Part shown: positions 38,144 to 46,829 of the stretch, piece by piece | How positions within the stretch are numbered: position 1 is the stretch's first letter | Layout of the letters: every line of letters starts with the position of its first letter | Assembly: GCA_965194655.1 (NCBI GenBank) | Contig: OZ239148.1 | Location: 186,001-250,000 of the forward strand | Direction of reading: 5' to 3' | Source of the DNA: Hahnella lacustris | Lineage (GTDB): Bacteria; Pseudomonadota; Gammaproteobacteria; Burkholderiales; Burkholderiaceae_A | DNA: 64,000 bases | Program-made: the position numbers and the translations under genes | Notes under the pieces: model-generated | Databases searched by the model: none | Seen by the model: the letters and a program-made list of their open reading frames with translations, nothing else | Told to the model about the DNA's origin: nothing

Positions 38144-39111
38144 CAGGGCTTTCGGCTCTGAAGCCAGGCGAGCAGTCCGCCCAGGCCCTGGATGGTGGCG
38201 GTCAGGCCAAAGAGGATGGAGCCTGCCACCACACTCGCCTCGTCATAGCCCAACGGCGACAGAAACGCCACGGCGCCGAGCTCTCGGGCACCAAAGCCGC
38301 CAATCGCCGCAGGCAGGGCACCAAACAAAAAAATCCCGCAGCTCACCGCCGCCACGATGAGGATGGGCACGTCAAGCCCAACGGCCTGAAGCGCACAAGC
38401 CAATGCCCCAATGCCCAGCGCCTGGCTGATGGCAGTCTGAGGCAGCGTGCGAACCAGCAATGGCGTGGCGCGGGCCAGCTGCAGCATCACCTCCACCTTG
38501 CTCTGCCAGCGTCCGGTCTGCGCCGCGAACTTGCTGATGAGCGGGGCGCCGACGCCTGCAGCCAACCAGGGCAGCACCAACAGGGCCGCCAGCGTTTGGG
38601 CGTAGCCCATGGCGCCAAAAAGCGTCGCATTCGAGAGCATGTTGGTGTCGGCCGAGGCTCGACCGGCCTGCCACTGCGCGGCCAAGGCACCCAGTGCCAG
38701 CAGGCTGATGAGCGCAAGCCCCCAGAACCCCGCAGCACGGTCGAGAAAGACCGTCCCTGCCGCAAGCGATTGACGCTCGGGTGTGGCCTCTTTGCAGGCT
38801 GTCTGAGCCAGACCCATGCTGCGCCAGACATCGCCGCCCACAATGCCGCCCGGCAGGATGCTGTTGGCAAAGATGCCTTGAAAATAGAGAGAACCCAGAC
38901 GTGTAAAGGGCGCCGCGAGCCCGAGACGATCTGCGATGGCCTTCCATCGAAGCACGCAGACCAGGTTGGCCAGAAGGGCAAAAAACAGCGCGGCCCCCAG
39001 CCACCCGAGCTGAGTCTTCAGAAGGCTCTGTCCTACCTCCGCCCAGCCAATCGAATGAAAGAGCGCAACCAGCAGCAGCACGCCCAGCGTGGGCTTAAAG
39101 AGGCGCTTCAA
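38143..39111 (-). CDS. Flippase-like integral membrane protein (LPG_synthase_TM / UPF0104 type)
   Basis: 322 residues with about eight membrane helices. The segment LANLVCVLRWKAIADRLGL followed by YFQGIFANSILPGGIVGGDVWRSM is the hallmark of the lysylphosphatidylglycerol-synthase-like transmembrane family. The aminoacyl-transferase domain is absent, so this is the membrane part alone, often found beside GT2/ArnT genes and suspected in lipid-linked sugar translocation. The start appears to be TTG at 39111, overlapping the HepT stop as TTGA. Confidence 0.8.
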   Translation of the reverse strand: MKRLFKPTLGVLLLVALFHSIGWAEVGQSLLKTQLGWLGAALFFALLANLVCVLRWKAIADRLGLAAPFTRLGSLYFQGIFANSILPGGIVGGDVWRSMGLAQTACKEATPERQSLAAGTVFLDRAAGFWGLALISLLALGALAAQWQAGRASADTNMLSNATLFGAMGYAQTLAALLVLPWLAAGVGAPLISKFAAQTGRWQSKVEVMLQLARATPLLVRTLPQTAISQALGIGALACALQAVGLDVPILIVAAVSCGIFLFGALPAAIGGFGARELGAVAFLSPLGYDEASVVAGSILFGLTATIQGLGGLLAWLQSRKP

Positions 39112-39458
39112 GGTCTTTGACTTGACAGCAGAGTTTCAAGTTGTCGCCTGAGTATCGGCAATTCCTCGAGCACGACTCGCTGAATGATCTGATCATCAAG
39201 AGAGAGGTAATTGTGAACGACAACATTTCTAAAGCCAGCGAGCGCGTTCCATGGGATCTCAGGAGCCTCACTCTTGATGTGGGCCGATAGCCGTTGGCTG
39301 CACTCGGTGAGCACGTGCAGGTTTCGCAAGACTGCGTCTTGCCTCATGAGTGTGATGTCTGATGTGGAAATTGAGATCTTTGAGAAGGACTCGATTCGTT
39401 CAATACAGTCGATCATCTGCTGCAGATAGACGGCGTCGCCCGCTTGAGAGGGTCTCAA
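39108..39458 (-). CDS. hepT: HepT-like toxin (HEPN ribonuclease), type VII TA
   Basis: 116-residue HEPN protein with the catalytic Rx4HxY motif as R77-NVVV-H82-N-Y84, followed by a helical C-terminus. HepT toxins cut RNA and are silenced when their MntA partner adenylylates the motif tyrosine. Its start is TTG, overlapping the mntA stop (TTGA), and its own stop overlaps the next gene's TTG. It is therefore coupled to both neighbours. Confidence 0.88.
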   Translation of the reverse strand: MRPSQAGDAVYLQQMIDCIERIESFSKISISTSDITLMRQDAVLRNLHVLTECSQRLSAHIKSEAPEIPWNALAGFRNVVVHNYLSLDDQIIQRVVLEELPILRRQLETLLSSQRP

Positions 39459-39739
39459 CTCAGCTCCACCATTTCCGAAAGTATCCGGGCGCGAATACTT
39501 GGATGGAGCCCTGCTCGTGTCACAACGTCTACTTTGCGGTTGAGGGCTTGTTGAGCATCCATTTGAAACGCCCCAATAGACAGGCCACGATGACCAACCC
39601 CACTCACAATGAGGTCGATATCACTGCTCTCGTCGTCATCGCCTCGGGCGAATGAACCGAAAACACCCAAGTGGGTGAACCCATGGCGGATCGCCAACTC
39701 TTTGAGTAGAACAATCTGTTCAGGTCGGAGGCTTCTCAT
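39455..39739 (-). CDS. mntA: MntA-like nucleotidyltransferase antitoxin
   Basis: 94-residue minimal nucleotidyltransferase. The active-site GSx10DxD motif is intact: G28-S29, then D40-I-D42. An antitoxin of this class transfers AMP to the toxin's tyrosine. ATG at 39739 behind GGAAGGG. It sits 12 bp after the GT2 gene and overlaps the toxin gene, in antitoxin-toxin order within a polysaccharide operon. Confidence 0.88.
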   Translation of the reverse strand: MRSLRPEQIVLLKELAIRHGFTHLGVFGSFARGDDDESSDIDLIVSGVGHRGLSIGAFQMDAQQALNRKVDVVTRAGLHPSIRARILSEMVELS

Positions 39740-39751
39740 CGCCCTTCCATC

Positions 39752-40723
39752 TTAAATCTCGCGCTCATTCCTCAACAAGTACTGCCGCCGCCCAGAGGGC
39801 TCGTGATAGATGCGAATGAGCAGCTCGCCTAGCAGGCCAACGGCCAAGAGCTGGGTGCCCACGAGTGTGAGCAGAACGCCCAGAAACAGCAGCGGTCGAC
39901 CGCCGATGTCTTCGCCGAGAATGATCTTCTCGAACCCCAGCCAGCCCAGAATACTCAGGCCAAAGAAGAGCATGAAGAGCGCCACGCCACCAAAGGCATG
40001 GATGGGGCGGTGCAGAAACCGCATGGTGAATCGAATCCAGAGCAGATCCAGAATGACGCGAATGGTCCGGTCGATGCCGTATTTGGAGACGCCCGCGCTG
40101 CGGGCATGGTGGCGCACGGGAACCTCCACAATGCGGGCACCCACCTCGGCCGCCAGGGCCGGAATGAACCGATGCAGCTCCCCGTAGAGCCGCAGGTCGT
40201 GAATGATCTGTGCCCGATAGGCTTTGAGCGCACAGCCGTAGTCATGGAGCTGCACCTTGGTGACTTTGCTGATGAGCGCATTGGCCATCTTGCTGGGCAG
40301 CTTGCGCGAGAGCTCGGCATCTTGGCGCTCTTTGCGCCAGCCCGAGACCATGTCGATTTCATCGTTCTCCCGCAACATCCGAATCATCATAGGGATGTCG
40401 AGCGGGTCGTTCTGCAAGTCGCCATCGAGGGTCACAATGAACCGACCGCGGGCTGCATCGAAGCCCGCCTGGAGGGCCGTGCTCTGCCCGTAGTTGCGAA
40501 TGAGGTATCGCACCTGCAGCCAGGGTGTCTGAGCGGCCAGTGACTTCAGCAGCTTTCGAGAGCCATCTCGCGAGCCGTCGTCGACCAGCACCAGCTCGAA
40601 CTGAGCCTCGTCACCATCGCCCCAGCCAGGGGTCATGGCCTCGCGCACCCGCTCCACGAGCCTGGGGAGTGTTTCTACCTCGTTGTAGATGGGAATGACA
40701 ATGGAGACGTCGAGGCTGTGCAT
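39752..40723 (-). CDS. GT2 polyprenyl-phosphate sugar transferase (ArnC/DPM1-like)
   Basis: 323 residues. The GT-A domain has VSIVIPIYNEVETLPRLVERV, LVDDGSRDGSRKLLKSLA, and FIVTLDGDLQNDPLDIP with the DxD-like metal site. Two C-terminal membrane helices follow (VALFMLFFGLSILGWLGF and a second ending LLGELLIRIY). Such enzymes load a sugar onto undecaprenyl phosphate at the cytoplasmic face for later use by ArnT/PMT-type transferases, two of which flank it. Confidence 0.9.
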   Translation of the reverse strand: MHSLDVSIVIPIYNEVETLPRLVERVREAMTPGWGDGDEAQFELVLVDDGSRDGSRKLLKSLAAQTPWLQVRYLIRNYGQSTALQAGFDAARGRFIVTLDGDLQNDPLDIPMMIRMLRENDEIDMVSGWRKERQDAELSRKLPSKMANALISKVTKVQLHDYGCALKAYRAQIIHDLRLYGELHRFIPALAAEVGARIVEVPVRHHARSAGVSKYGIDRTIRVILDLLWIRFTMRFLHRPIHAFGGVALFMLFFGLSILGWLGFEKIILGEDIGGRPLLFLGVLLTLVGTQLLAVGLLGELLIRIYHEPSGRRQYLLRNEREI

Positions 40724-40732
40724 CGCCGGATT

Positions 40733-42430
40733 CTACTGGGACACGGGCCGCGACACCCAGATCGCGCTCACGCCCACGTTCGCGAGCCCCTTGAGACGCA
40801 CGGCCTCCAGCTCGCGGGCGGCGCTTGGGTGGGTCTGGGCCAATGGGGTCTGGGTCTCAAACTGAAGCGCAAGGTCGTCCATTGCGCTCTGCTCGGCACG
40901 GGCCTTGCCTTGGCATACCGTCACCCGCTGAACCAACAGCCAAGCCTCACCAGCTCGAACGGGCTGCTGAGCCAAAGGCTTTTGCAGGGCCCAGTGGTTT
41001 TCTGCCTTGGGTGGGCGCAGCGGGTCACGAGGGTCGCGGTCCCAGTAGTAGACCTCGGCATCGGACAGGTGCGCGGCAAGGCCCGCTAGCAGGTCTCGAT
41101 CGCGCGCCATGATGCGCAGCGGCTCGCCTGCCTGGGCCTGGGCCATCGCCAGCGGTCGCAGTGCCTGGGCGGTCTCAGAGAAGCCCGTAAGCCGCACGAA
41201 GGGATCGCGCGCTCGGTCGCCTGACCAGCCAGCCCCCTGCACCAGCCAGGGCAGCACCAGCAGCAGCGCGGCCACGAGGCCTTGACCCACGAGACTCGCC
41301 CAGAGTGCGGTCTGCGTGCCCAGCGAGAGTCGAGCTCCGCGCCCGGCGCTCTCGGCCATCCACCAGGCTGAAGCGGCCAGGGCCATGCCAACGGCAGCCG
41401 GCGCTGCCCAGTTCGCATGCGACCGTGAGAGCGCGCTCTGCACGAGCGCAATCAGCAGGATGGGCCAGGCAAAGCAGAGCGCCATGCGAATCCCTCGGCT
41501 CACGTCTTCCGAGAAAGGCGGGCGCACACCGGCTGCATCCCGCATGAGCTTGCGCGCGGTGCCGAACCAGAGCATGCCAAACAGCACAGGACCAAAGAGC
41601 AGCCACTGCGCGCCGAAGAACTCCAGCAGGCCCGCGATGCCCTGTCCCGAGGGGGCATCGTGCACCAGGATGTCGGCGTGGTGACCAAAGGTTGGGAAGC
41701 CCCAATGTGCGTTCCAGGCGAGGTTGGGCGCGAATACAATGAAGGCCACCCCCGCTGCAATCCAGGGGCCTGGCCGCATGAGCTGTCGCTCAAGGAACAA
41801 AAACACAAAGGCCGAGATCACAAATGCGCCCATGCTGTACTTGGTCAAGAGGCCCAGACCTGCGCAGACCCCCACCAAGACCCACCACTCCAGCACCCGA
41901 CCCTCCACAGGCGCAGGCACGCCACGGATCTGCACCATGGGGCGCTCGTTCGCCCGAATGAAGGCATACAGACCCATGGACCAGAAAAAGAGCAGCCAGG
42001 CATCGGTGCTCGCCACCTGAGCATAGAAGCCCACCACTGGCATGGTGAAGAACAGCACCAAGGACCAGGCCGTGATGCGCAACCGTCCGAAAAGGGCATG
42101 GGCACACAGCGCCACGCCCAGGCCTGCACCCGCCATGGCCACGGGCTGAAGCCATCGCGTGCAGCCCTCGATGCCCACCAGGCTGGTGGGGCAGACCGCG
42201 TCGCCCACGCCCAGCATCCAGGCAATGATGGGGGGCTTGGAGTAATAGCCCCATTGAAACTCGCGCGACCAGACCAGGTATTGGGCCTCGTCCACCGAGA
42301 GGGGCACGGGCCAGGCCATGGCCATGATGAGACGTGCCATCGCCAGCAGCCCAACAAAGGCCAACAGCCCCATCAGAAAGGCGTGCTGGCTGGCCAGGGG
42401 CGTGGTCAGAAGAGGGCGAACTGCAGACAT
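40733..42430 (-). CDS. PMT_2-family membrane glycosyltransferase
   Basis: 565 residues. The N-terminal helix is followed by the catalytic-loop motif PLSVDEAQYLVWSREFQWGYYSKPP, characteristic of PMT_2/ArnT-like GT-C enzymes, then about ten further helices and a soluble C-terminal tail. The start ATG at 42430 is well supported by this topology; the frame continues upstream only as antisense of dnaE. First gene of a minus-strand run of six, 39 bp from the divergent dnaE. Confidence 0.85.
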   Translation of the reverse strand: MSAVRPLLTTPLASQHAFLMGLLAFVGLLAMARLIMAMAWPVPLSVDEAQYLVWSREFQWGYYSKPPIIAWMLGVGDAVCPTSLVGIEGCTRWLQPVAMAGAGLGVALCAHALFGRLRITAWSLVLFFTMPVVGFYAQVASTDAWLLFFWSMGLYAFIRANERPMVQIRGVPAPVEGRVLEWWVLVGVCAGLGLLTKYSMGAFVISAFVFLFLERQLMRPGPWIAAGVAFIVFAPNLAWNAHWGFPTFGHHADILVHDAPSGQGIAGLLEFFGAQWLLFGPVLFGMLWFGTARKLMRDAAGVRPPFSEDVSRGIRMALCFAWPILLIALVQSALSRSHANWAAPAAVGMALAASAWWMAESAGRGARLSLGTQTALWASLVGQGLVAALLLVLPWLVQGAGWSGDRARDPFVRLTGFSETAQALRPLAMAQAQAGEPLRIMARDRDLLAGLAAHLSDAEVYYWDRDPRDPLRPPKAENHWALQKPLAQQPVRAGEAWLLVQRVTVCQGKARAEQSAMDDLALQFETQTPLAQTHPSAARELEAVRLKGLANVGVSAIWVSRPVSQ

Positions 42431-42469
42431 GCCGCGATCATACGCAGGGAAGGTGCGAAAATCTCTGTC

Positions 42470-45400
42470 ATGACTGCCATCGACCCCTCGTCGGCCCCCC
42501 GTTTTGTGCATCTTCGGATGCACTCCGAGTACTCGATGGTCGACGGCATCACGCGCATTGATGAGGCCGTCAAAAAAGCTGCAGACGATGGCCAACCGGC
42601 CCTGGCCCTCACCGATCTGGCCAACACCTTTGGCTTCATTAAGTTCTACAAGGCAGCCCGCAGCAAGGGCGTCAAGCCTCTGATGGGCGCTGATGTCTGG
42701 ATCACCAACGAGGCCCATCCCGACCAGCCGTTTCGAGCCCTGCTCCTGATTCAGAACAGCCTGGGCTATACCCATCTCTGTGAGCTCATCAGCCGGGCCT
42801 GGCTCACCAACGCCAATCGCGATCGCGGCGAGCTGCGCTGGCACTGGTTCCAAGAGCGCAACGCACGAGGCGAGGCTGCGCTTCATGAGGGCCTGATCAT
42901 GCTCTCCGGTGGGCATCTGGGCGAGGTGGGTCAGCATCTCTCCAAGGGCACGCCGGCCTCTTATGGCCAGGCGCAGGAGGCCGCGCGTCGGGCGCTGGAG
43001 ATCTTCTCAGACCGCTTTTATCTCGAGGTTCAGCGCTGTGGACGGGAGGGCGAGGAGCCCTTTAATCAACAGACCGTGCTGCTCGCGCAAACGCTGGGCA
43101 TTTCTGTGGTGGCCACCCACCCGGTTCAGTACCTGGACCCCGAGGACTTTCGCAGCCATGAGGCGCGCGTCTGTATTGCCAATGGCGAGACCCTGGCGAA
43201 CCCCCGTCGCGTCAAGCGGTTCACAAATCAGCAGCACCTCACCACCCAGGCCGAGATGGTGGAGAGGTTTGCGGACTGGCCGCAGGCCCTGGCCAACACC
43301 CTGGTGGTTGCGCAGCGCTGCAGCCTCACCCTGCAGCTGGGCAAGCCCCAGCTGCCCAACTTCCCCACGCCCCATGGTGAGAGCCTGGAGGACTATCTGC
43401 GAAACCTCTCCTCAGAGGGCTTGGAGCAGCGCCTCATTCAGCGCTTTCCAGACCCCGCTCAGCGCGAGGCCGCCCGTCCCACCTACACCGCAAGGCTCGA
43501 GCTCGAGTGCAACACCATCATTCAGATGGGCTTTCCCGGCTACTTCCTGATCGTGGCGGACTTTATTAACTGGGCCAAGACCCATGGTGTGCCTGTGGGC
43601 CCCGGCCGGGGCTCCGGCGCGGGCTCGCTGGTGGCCTACAGCCTGGGCATCACCGACCTCGACCCGTTGCCGTACTCCCTGCTCTTTGAGCGCTTTCTGA
43701 ACCCCGAGCGGGTGAGCATGCCCGACTTCGACATTGACTTCTGCCAAGACAAGCGACAGCGCGTGATTGAGTATGTGCGCGAGCGGTATGGCCGAGAGGC
43801 CGTGAGCCAGATTGTGACCTTCGGCACGATGGCCTCTCGGGCGGTGATCCGAGATGCGGGCCGTGTGCTTGAGCTGCCTTACAACTTCTGCGATCAGCTC
43901 TCTAAGCTCATCCCCGTGGTGCAGAACAAGCCGCTCTCACTGAAGGAGGCTCGCGAGAAGGAGCCCATCCTGGCCGAGCGTGAGCAGAGGGAAGATGAGG
44001 TGCGAGAGCTGCTCATGCTGGCCGAACCTCTGGAGGACCTCAGTCGAAATGTGGGCATGCATGCGGGTGGCGTGCTCATTGCCCCTGGACGACTCACCGA
44101 TTTCTGCCCGCTCTATCAGGCGCCAGGGGCCGAGGGCGCAGATGGTGTGGTGAGCATGTACGACAAAGACGATGTGGAGGCAGCGGGCCTGGTGAAGTTC
44201 GACTTCCTGGGCCTACGCAACCTCACCATCATTCAGCTCGCGGTGGAGACCATCAATCGGCTTTATCCCGATCGACCCCAAGGCGTGCTGAAGCTCGAAG
44301 ACCTCAATGGCTTTGATGACCCCGCGGCCTACACCGTGCTGAAGGAGGCCAACACCACGGCCATCTTCCAGGTGGAGAGCCAGGGCATGAAGCGTTACCT
44401 GGTGAAGCTTCAGCCCGATCGGTTTGAGGACATCATCGCCATGCTGGCGCTCTACCGACCGGGTCCTCTGAACTCGGGCATGGTGGATGACTTTATCCTG
44501 CGTAAGCGCGGCCAGCAGAAGGTGGACTACTTTCACGAGGACCTCAAGGAGTGCCTCTCGCCCACCTACGGGGTGATTGTTTACCAAGAGCAGGTTATGC
44601 AGATCGCCCAGATCATGGCGGGCTACACCCTCGGGGGTGCGGACCTGCTGCGCCGGGCCATGGGCAAGAAGAAGCCTGAGGAAATGGCCCAGCAGCGCAG
44701 CATCTTTCTGGAGGGGGCACAGAAGAAGGGCCACAGCGAGGCACTGGCCACCCAGCTCTTTGACCTCATGGAGAAGTTTGCGGAGTACGGCTTTAACAAG
44801 AGCCACACCGCGGCCTATGCCGTGATCACTTATCAGACCGCCTGGCTCAAGGCCCACTACCCAGCAGAGTTTCTCGCGGCCACGCTCTCATCGGACATGG
44901 ACGACACCGACAAGGTCGCCTTCCTGGTGCAGGACGCGAAGGCCAACGGACTCGGCGTACTGCCGCCGCACATCAATCTGAGCCAGTATCGGTTCGAGCC
45001 GGTCTTGGGTGTAGACGAGCTGGGACTGCCGCAGAAGGAGCCCTCCGAGCGGTCTCGTGCCATTCGCTATGGCCTGGGTGCCATTCGTGGGGTGGGTGAG
45101 TCGGCTGTGCAGAACATCGTGGCGGCAAGAGACTCAGGCCCTCAGGCTGGGCCCTTCAAGGACCTCTTTGACTTTTGTGCCCGAGTGGATCGTCGCGTGG
45201 TGAACAAGCGGGCCATCGAGGCCCTGGTGAAGGCAGGTGCCTTTGATGGCCTGCATCCTCAGGGGGCGAAGGCCGGGCGTGCCGAGCGTGCGTTGCTGGT
45301 CTCACAGATTGCGCTGGCCTGTCAGGCCGCAGACGATGCCGAGGCCAACGCCCAGCAGGGAGGGCTCTTTGGGGATGCAGACCCAGCGGCGCTGTCGCTG

Positions 45401-46132
45401 GGTCAGACAGGCGCAGCGGCACGAACAGGCAGCGCGCAGGGTGGGGCCTCTTCCGCCGGCGGTCCGCGCTACACCCCTCGCGAGACGCTGCTCGAGGAAA
45501 AGGTGGCCTTGGGCTATTGCTTCTCGGGCAGCCTGTTTGATTCTGCAGCCAAGGAGCTGCGCCGCTATGCAGGAACCCCGCTGGCGCGCGTGGTGCCTAG
45601 CCGCGAGCCTCTCTGGATTGCAGGGGTGGTGGTGGACAGCCGTGCGCAGATGACCAAGCGCGGCATGATGCGGGTGATGGTGCTGGACGATGGCTCGGCC
45701 CGAATGGAGGTCACGGTCTTTAGCGAACTCTTCGAGTCGCGCAAGTCGGTTCTGAAAGTGGATGAACCGCTGCTGGTGAGTGCCCGCATTGACAACGATG
45801 AGTATTCCGGTGGCCTGCGTGGCAGCGCAAATGAGATCCTCACCCTGGTGGAGGTGCGCCTGCGCCATGCCAAGGCCCTGGCCATTCGGCTGCAGGCCAA
45901 TGCCTCCGACCGTATGGCCAGAGACCTCATCGACCGTGTGCGTTCAGCGGTCACCGCAGCGCGTTCGCCCCTGCCTGGGCAGGCCTGCCCGGTGGTGGTG
46001 GAGCTGCACACCGGCGAGGAGGTCTGCTCTCTGAGGCTGGGGCCAGGCTTTGCCATTGCTCCCTCAGATGAAAACCTCTCTGCGCTGGCCCAGGCCTTCG
46101 GGCCGGATGATGTGCAGCTGGTCTATGTCTAG
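42470..46132 (+). CDS. dnaE: DNA polymerase III subunit alpha
   Basis: Replicative polymerase of 1,220 residues (E. coli 1,160). The N-terminal PHP domain begins FVHLRMHSEYSMVDGITRIDEA. Catalytic aspartates are D419 and D421 in SMPDFDIDFCQDKR, and D578 in VKFDFLGLRNLT. GRGSGAGSLVAYSLGITDLDPL, the helix-hairpin-helix region and an OB fold follow. The extra length includes an Ala/Gly-rich linker near residues 955-1005 (AALSLGQTGAAARTGSAQGG). The start is at 42470; the upstream open frame is antisense to the glycosyltransferase gene. Confidence 0.97.
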   Translation: MTAIDPSSAPRFVHLRMHSEYSMVDGITRIDEAVKKAADDGQPALALTDLANTFGFIKFYKAARSKGVKPLMGADVWITNEAHPDQPFRALLLIQNSLGYTHLCELISRAWLTNANRDRGELRWHWFQERNARGEAALHEGLIMLSGGHLGEVGQHLSKGTPASYGQAQEAARRALEIFSDRFYLEVQRCGREGEEPFNQQTVLLAQTLGISVVATHPVQYLDPEDFRSHEARVCIANGETLANPRRVKRFTNQQHLTTQAEMVERFADWPQALANTLVVAQRCSLTLQLGKPQLPNFPTPHGESLEDYLRNLSSEGLEQRLIQRFPDPAQREAARPTYTARLELECNTIIQMGFPGYFLIVADFINWAKTHGVPVGPGRGSGAGSLVAYSLGITDLDPLPYSLLFERFLNPERVSMPDFDIDFCQDKRQRVIEYVRERYGREAVSQIVTFGTMASRAVIRDAGRVLELPYNFCDQLSKLIPVVQNKPLSLKEAREKEPILAEREQREDEVRELLMLAEPLEDLSRNVGMHAGGVLIAPGRLTDFCPLYQAPGAEGADGVVSMYDKDDVEAAGLVKFDFLGLRNLTIIQLAVETINRLYPDRPQGVLKLEDLNGFDDPAAYTVLKEANTTAIFQVESQGMKRYLVKLQPDRFEDIIAMLALYRPGPLNSGMVDDFILRKRGQQKVDYFHEDLKECLSPTYGVIVYQEQVMQIAQIMAGYTLGGADLLRRAMGKKKPEEMAQQRSIFLEGAQKKGHSEALATQLFDLMEKFAEYGFNKSHTAAYAVITYQTAWLKAHYPAEFLAATLSSDMDDTDKVAFLVQDAKANGLGVLPPHINLSQYRFEPVLGVDELGLPQKEPSERSRAIRYGLGAIRGVGESAVQNIVAARDSGPQAGPFKDLFDFCARVDRRVVNKRAIEALVKAGAFDGLHPQGAKAGRAERALLVSQIALACQAADDAEANAQQGGLFGDADPAALSLGQTGAAARTGSAQGGASSAGGPRYTPRETLLEEKVALGYCFSGSLFDSAAKELRRYAGTPLARVVPSREPLWIAGVVVDSRAQMTKRGMMRVMVLDDGSARMEVTVFSELFESRKSVLKVDEPLLVSARIDNDEYSGGLRGSANEILTLVEVRLRHAKALAIRLQANASDRMARDLIDRVRSAVTAARSPLPGQACPVVVELHTGEEVCSLRLGPGFAIAPSDENLSALAQAFGPDDVQLVYV

Positions 46133-46829
46133 CTTGAGCGACACCGAACGCGCCCGCCATGCGCGAAATGCTCGCCGGGCTGCGTTACCGGTGGGCCACT
46201 GGCTCGACTGGGCGAACCTCATGCTCATCGACCACGGCTTTCTGCGGGCCCTCTACAGAAACCGGTTTCGGCTGGCGGGCGGGCTGCACCGAGCCAACCA
46301 GCCCAGCCCGGCGATCCTGCGTCGCTACAAGGCCGAGTTCCAGATCAAGAGTGTGGTGAACCTGCGGGGGGCGCATGACCACCTGGGCTGGTATCGGCTG
46401 GAGCGTCGCACCTGCGAGGAGCTGGGCATCGAGCTGCTCACCACCACCGTGAACTCACGCGAGCTGCTTGAGCCCCAACAGATTCTCTCGTTGGCGCAGT
46501 TCATACGAGGCATTCCCCTGCCGGCCGTGGTGCACTGTAAGTCGGGTGCCGACCGGGCGGGGTTTTTCAGTGTGCTCTACCGGCATGTGCGCCTGGGTGA
46601 GCCCATTGAGGCGGCCGCGCAGGAGCTGCACTGGTTCTATGGCCACTTCAAGTCGGCCAAGACGGGCGTGCTGGATCACTTCTTTAAAACCTATCTGGCC
46701 GAGCGCAAGCCCCATCAGTCTTTTCTGAACTGGGTGGAACACGACTACAACAAGGCGCGGGTGCAAACCAGCTTTAAGCCCGTGGGCTCTATGGCCTGGC
46801 TGGTCGACAAGGTGCTGCGGCGTGAGTAG
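46125..46829 (+). CDS. Dual-specificity/tyrosine-phosphatase-fold protein
   Basis: 234 residues. The P-loop VVHCKSGADRAGFF has the nucleophile C138 and R144 (HCx5R). It follows a strand-helix region (SVVNLRGAHDHLGWYRLER) with the probable general acid nearby. It resembles bacterial cysteine phosphatases that act on sugars, lipids or phosphotyrosine in capsule/LPS loci. It overlaps the end of dnaE by 8 bp and the start of msbA by 8 bp, so it is coupled to both. The physiological substrate is unknown. Confidence 0.85.
   Translation: MSSLSDTERARHARNARRAALPVGHWLDWANLMLIDHGFLRALYRNRFRLAGGLHRANQPSPAILRRYKAEFQIKSVVNLRGAHDHLGWYRLERRTCEELGIELLTTTVNSRELLEPQQILSLAQFIRGIPLPAVVHCKSGADRAGFFSVLYRHVRLGEPIEAAAQELHWFYGHFKSAKTGVLDHFFKTYLAERKPHQSFLNWVEHDYNKARVQTSFKPVGSMAWLVDKVLRRE

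Noticed and set aside
41660..42469. 270-codon upstream extension of the dnaE frame
   Set aside because: It runs antisense through the PMT_2 glycosyltransferase gene; the PHP domain starts right after 42470.
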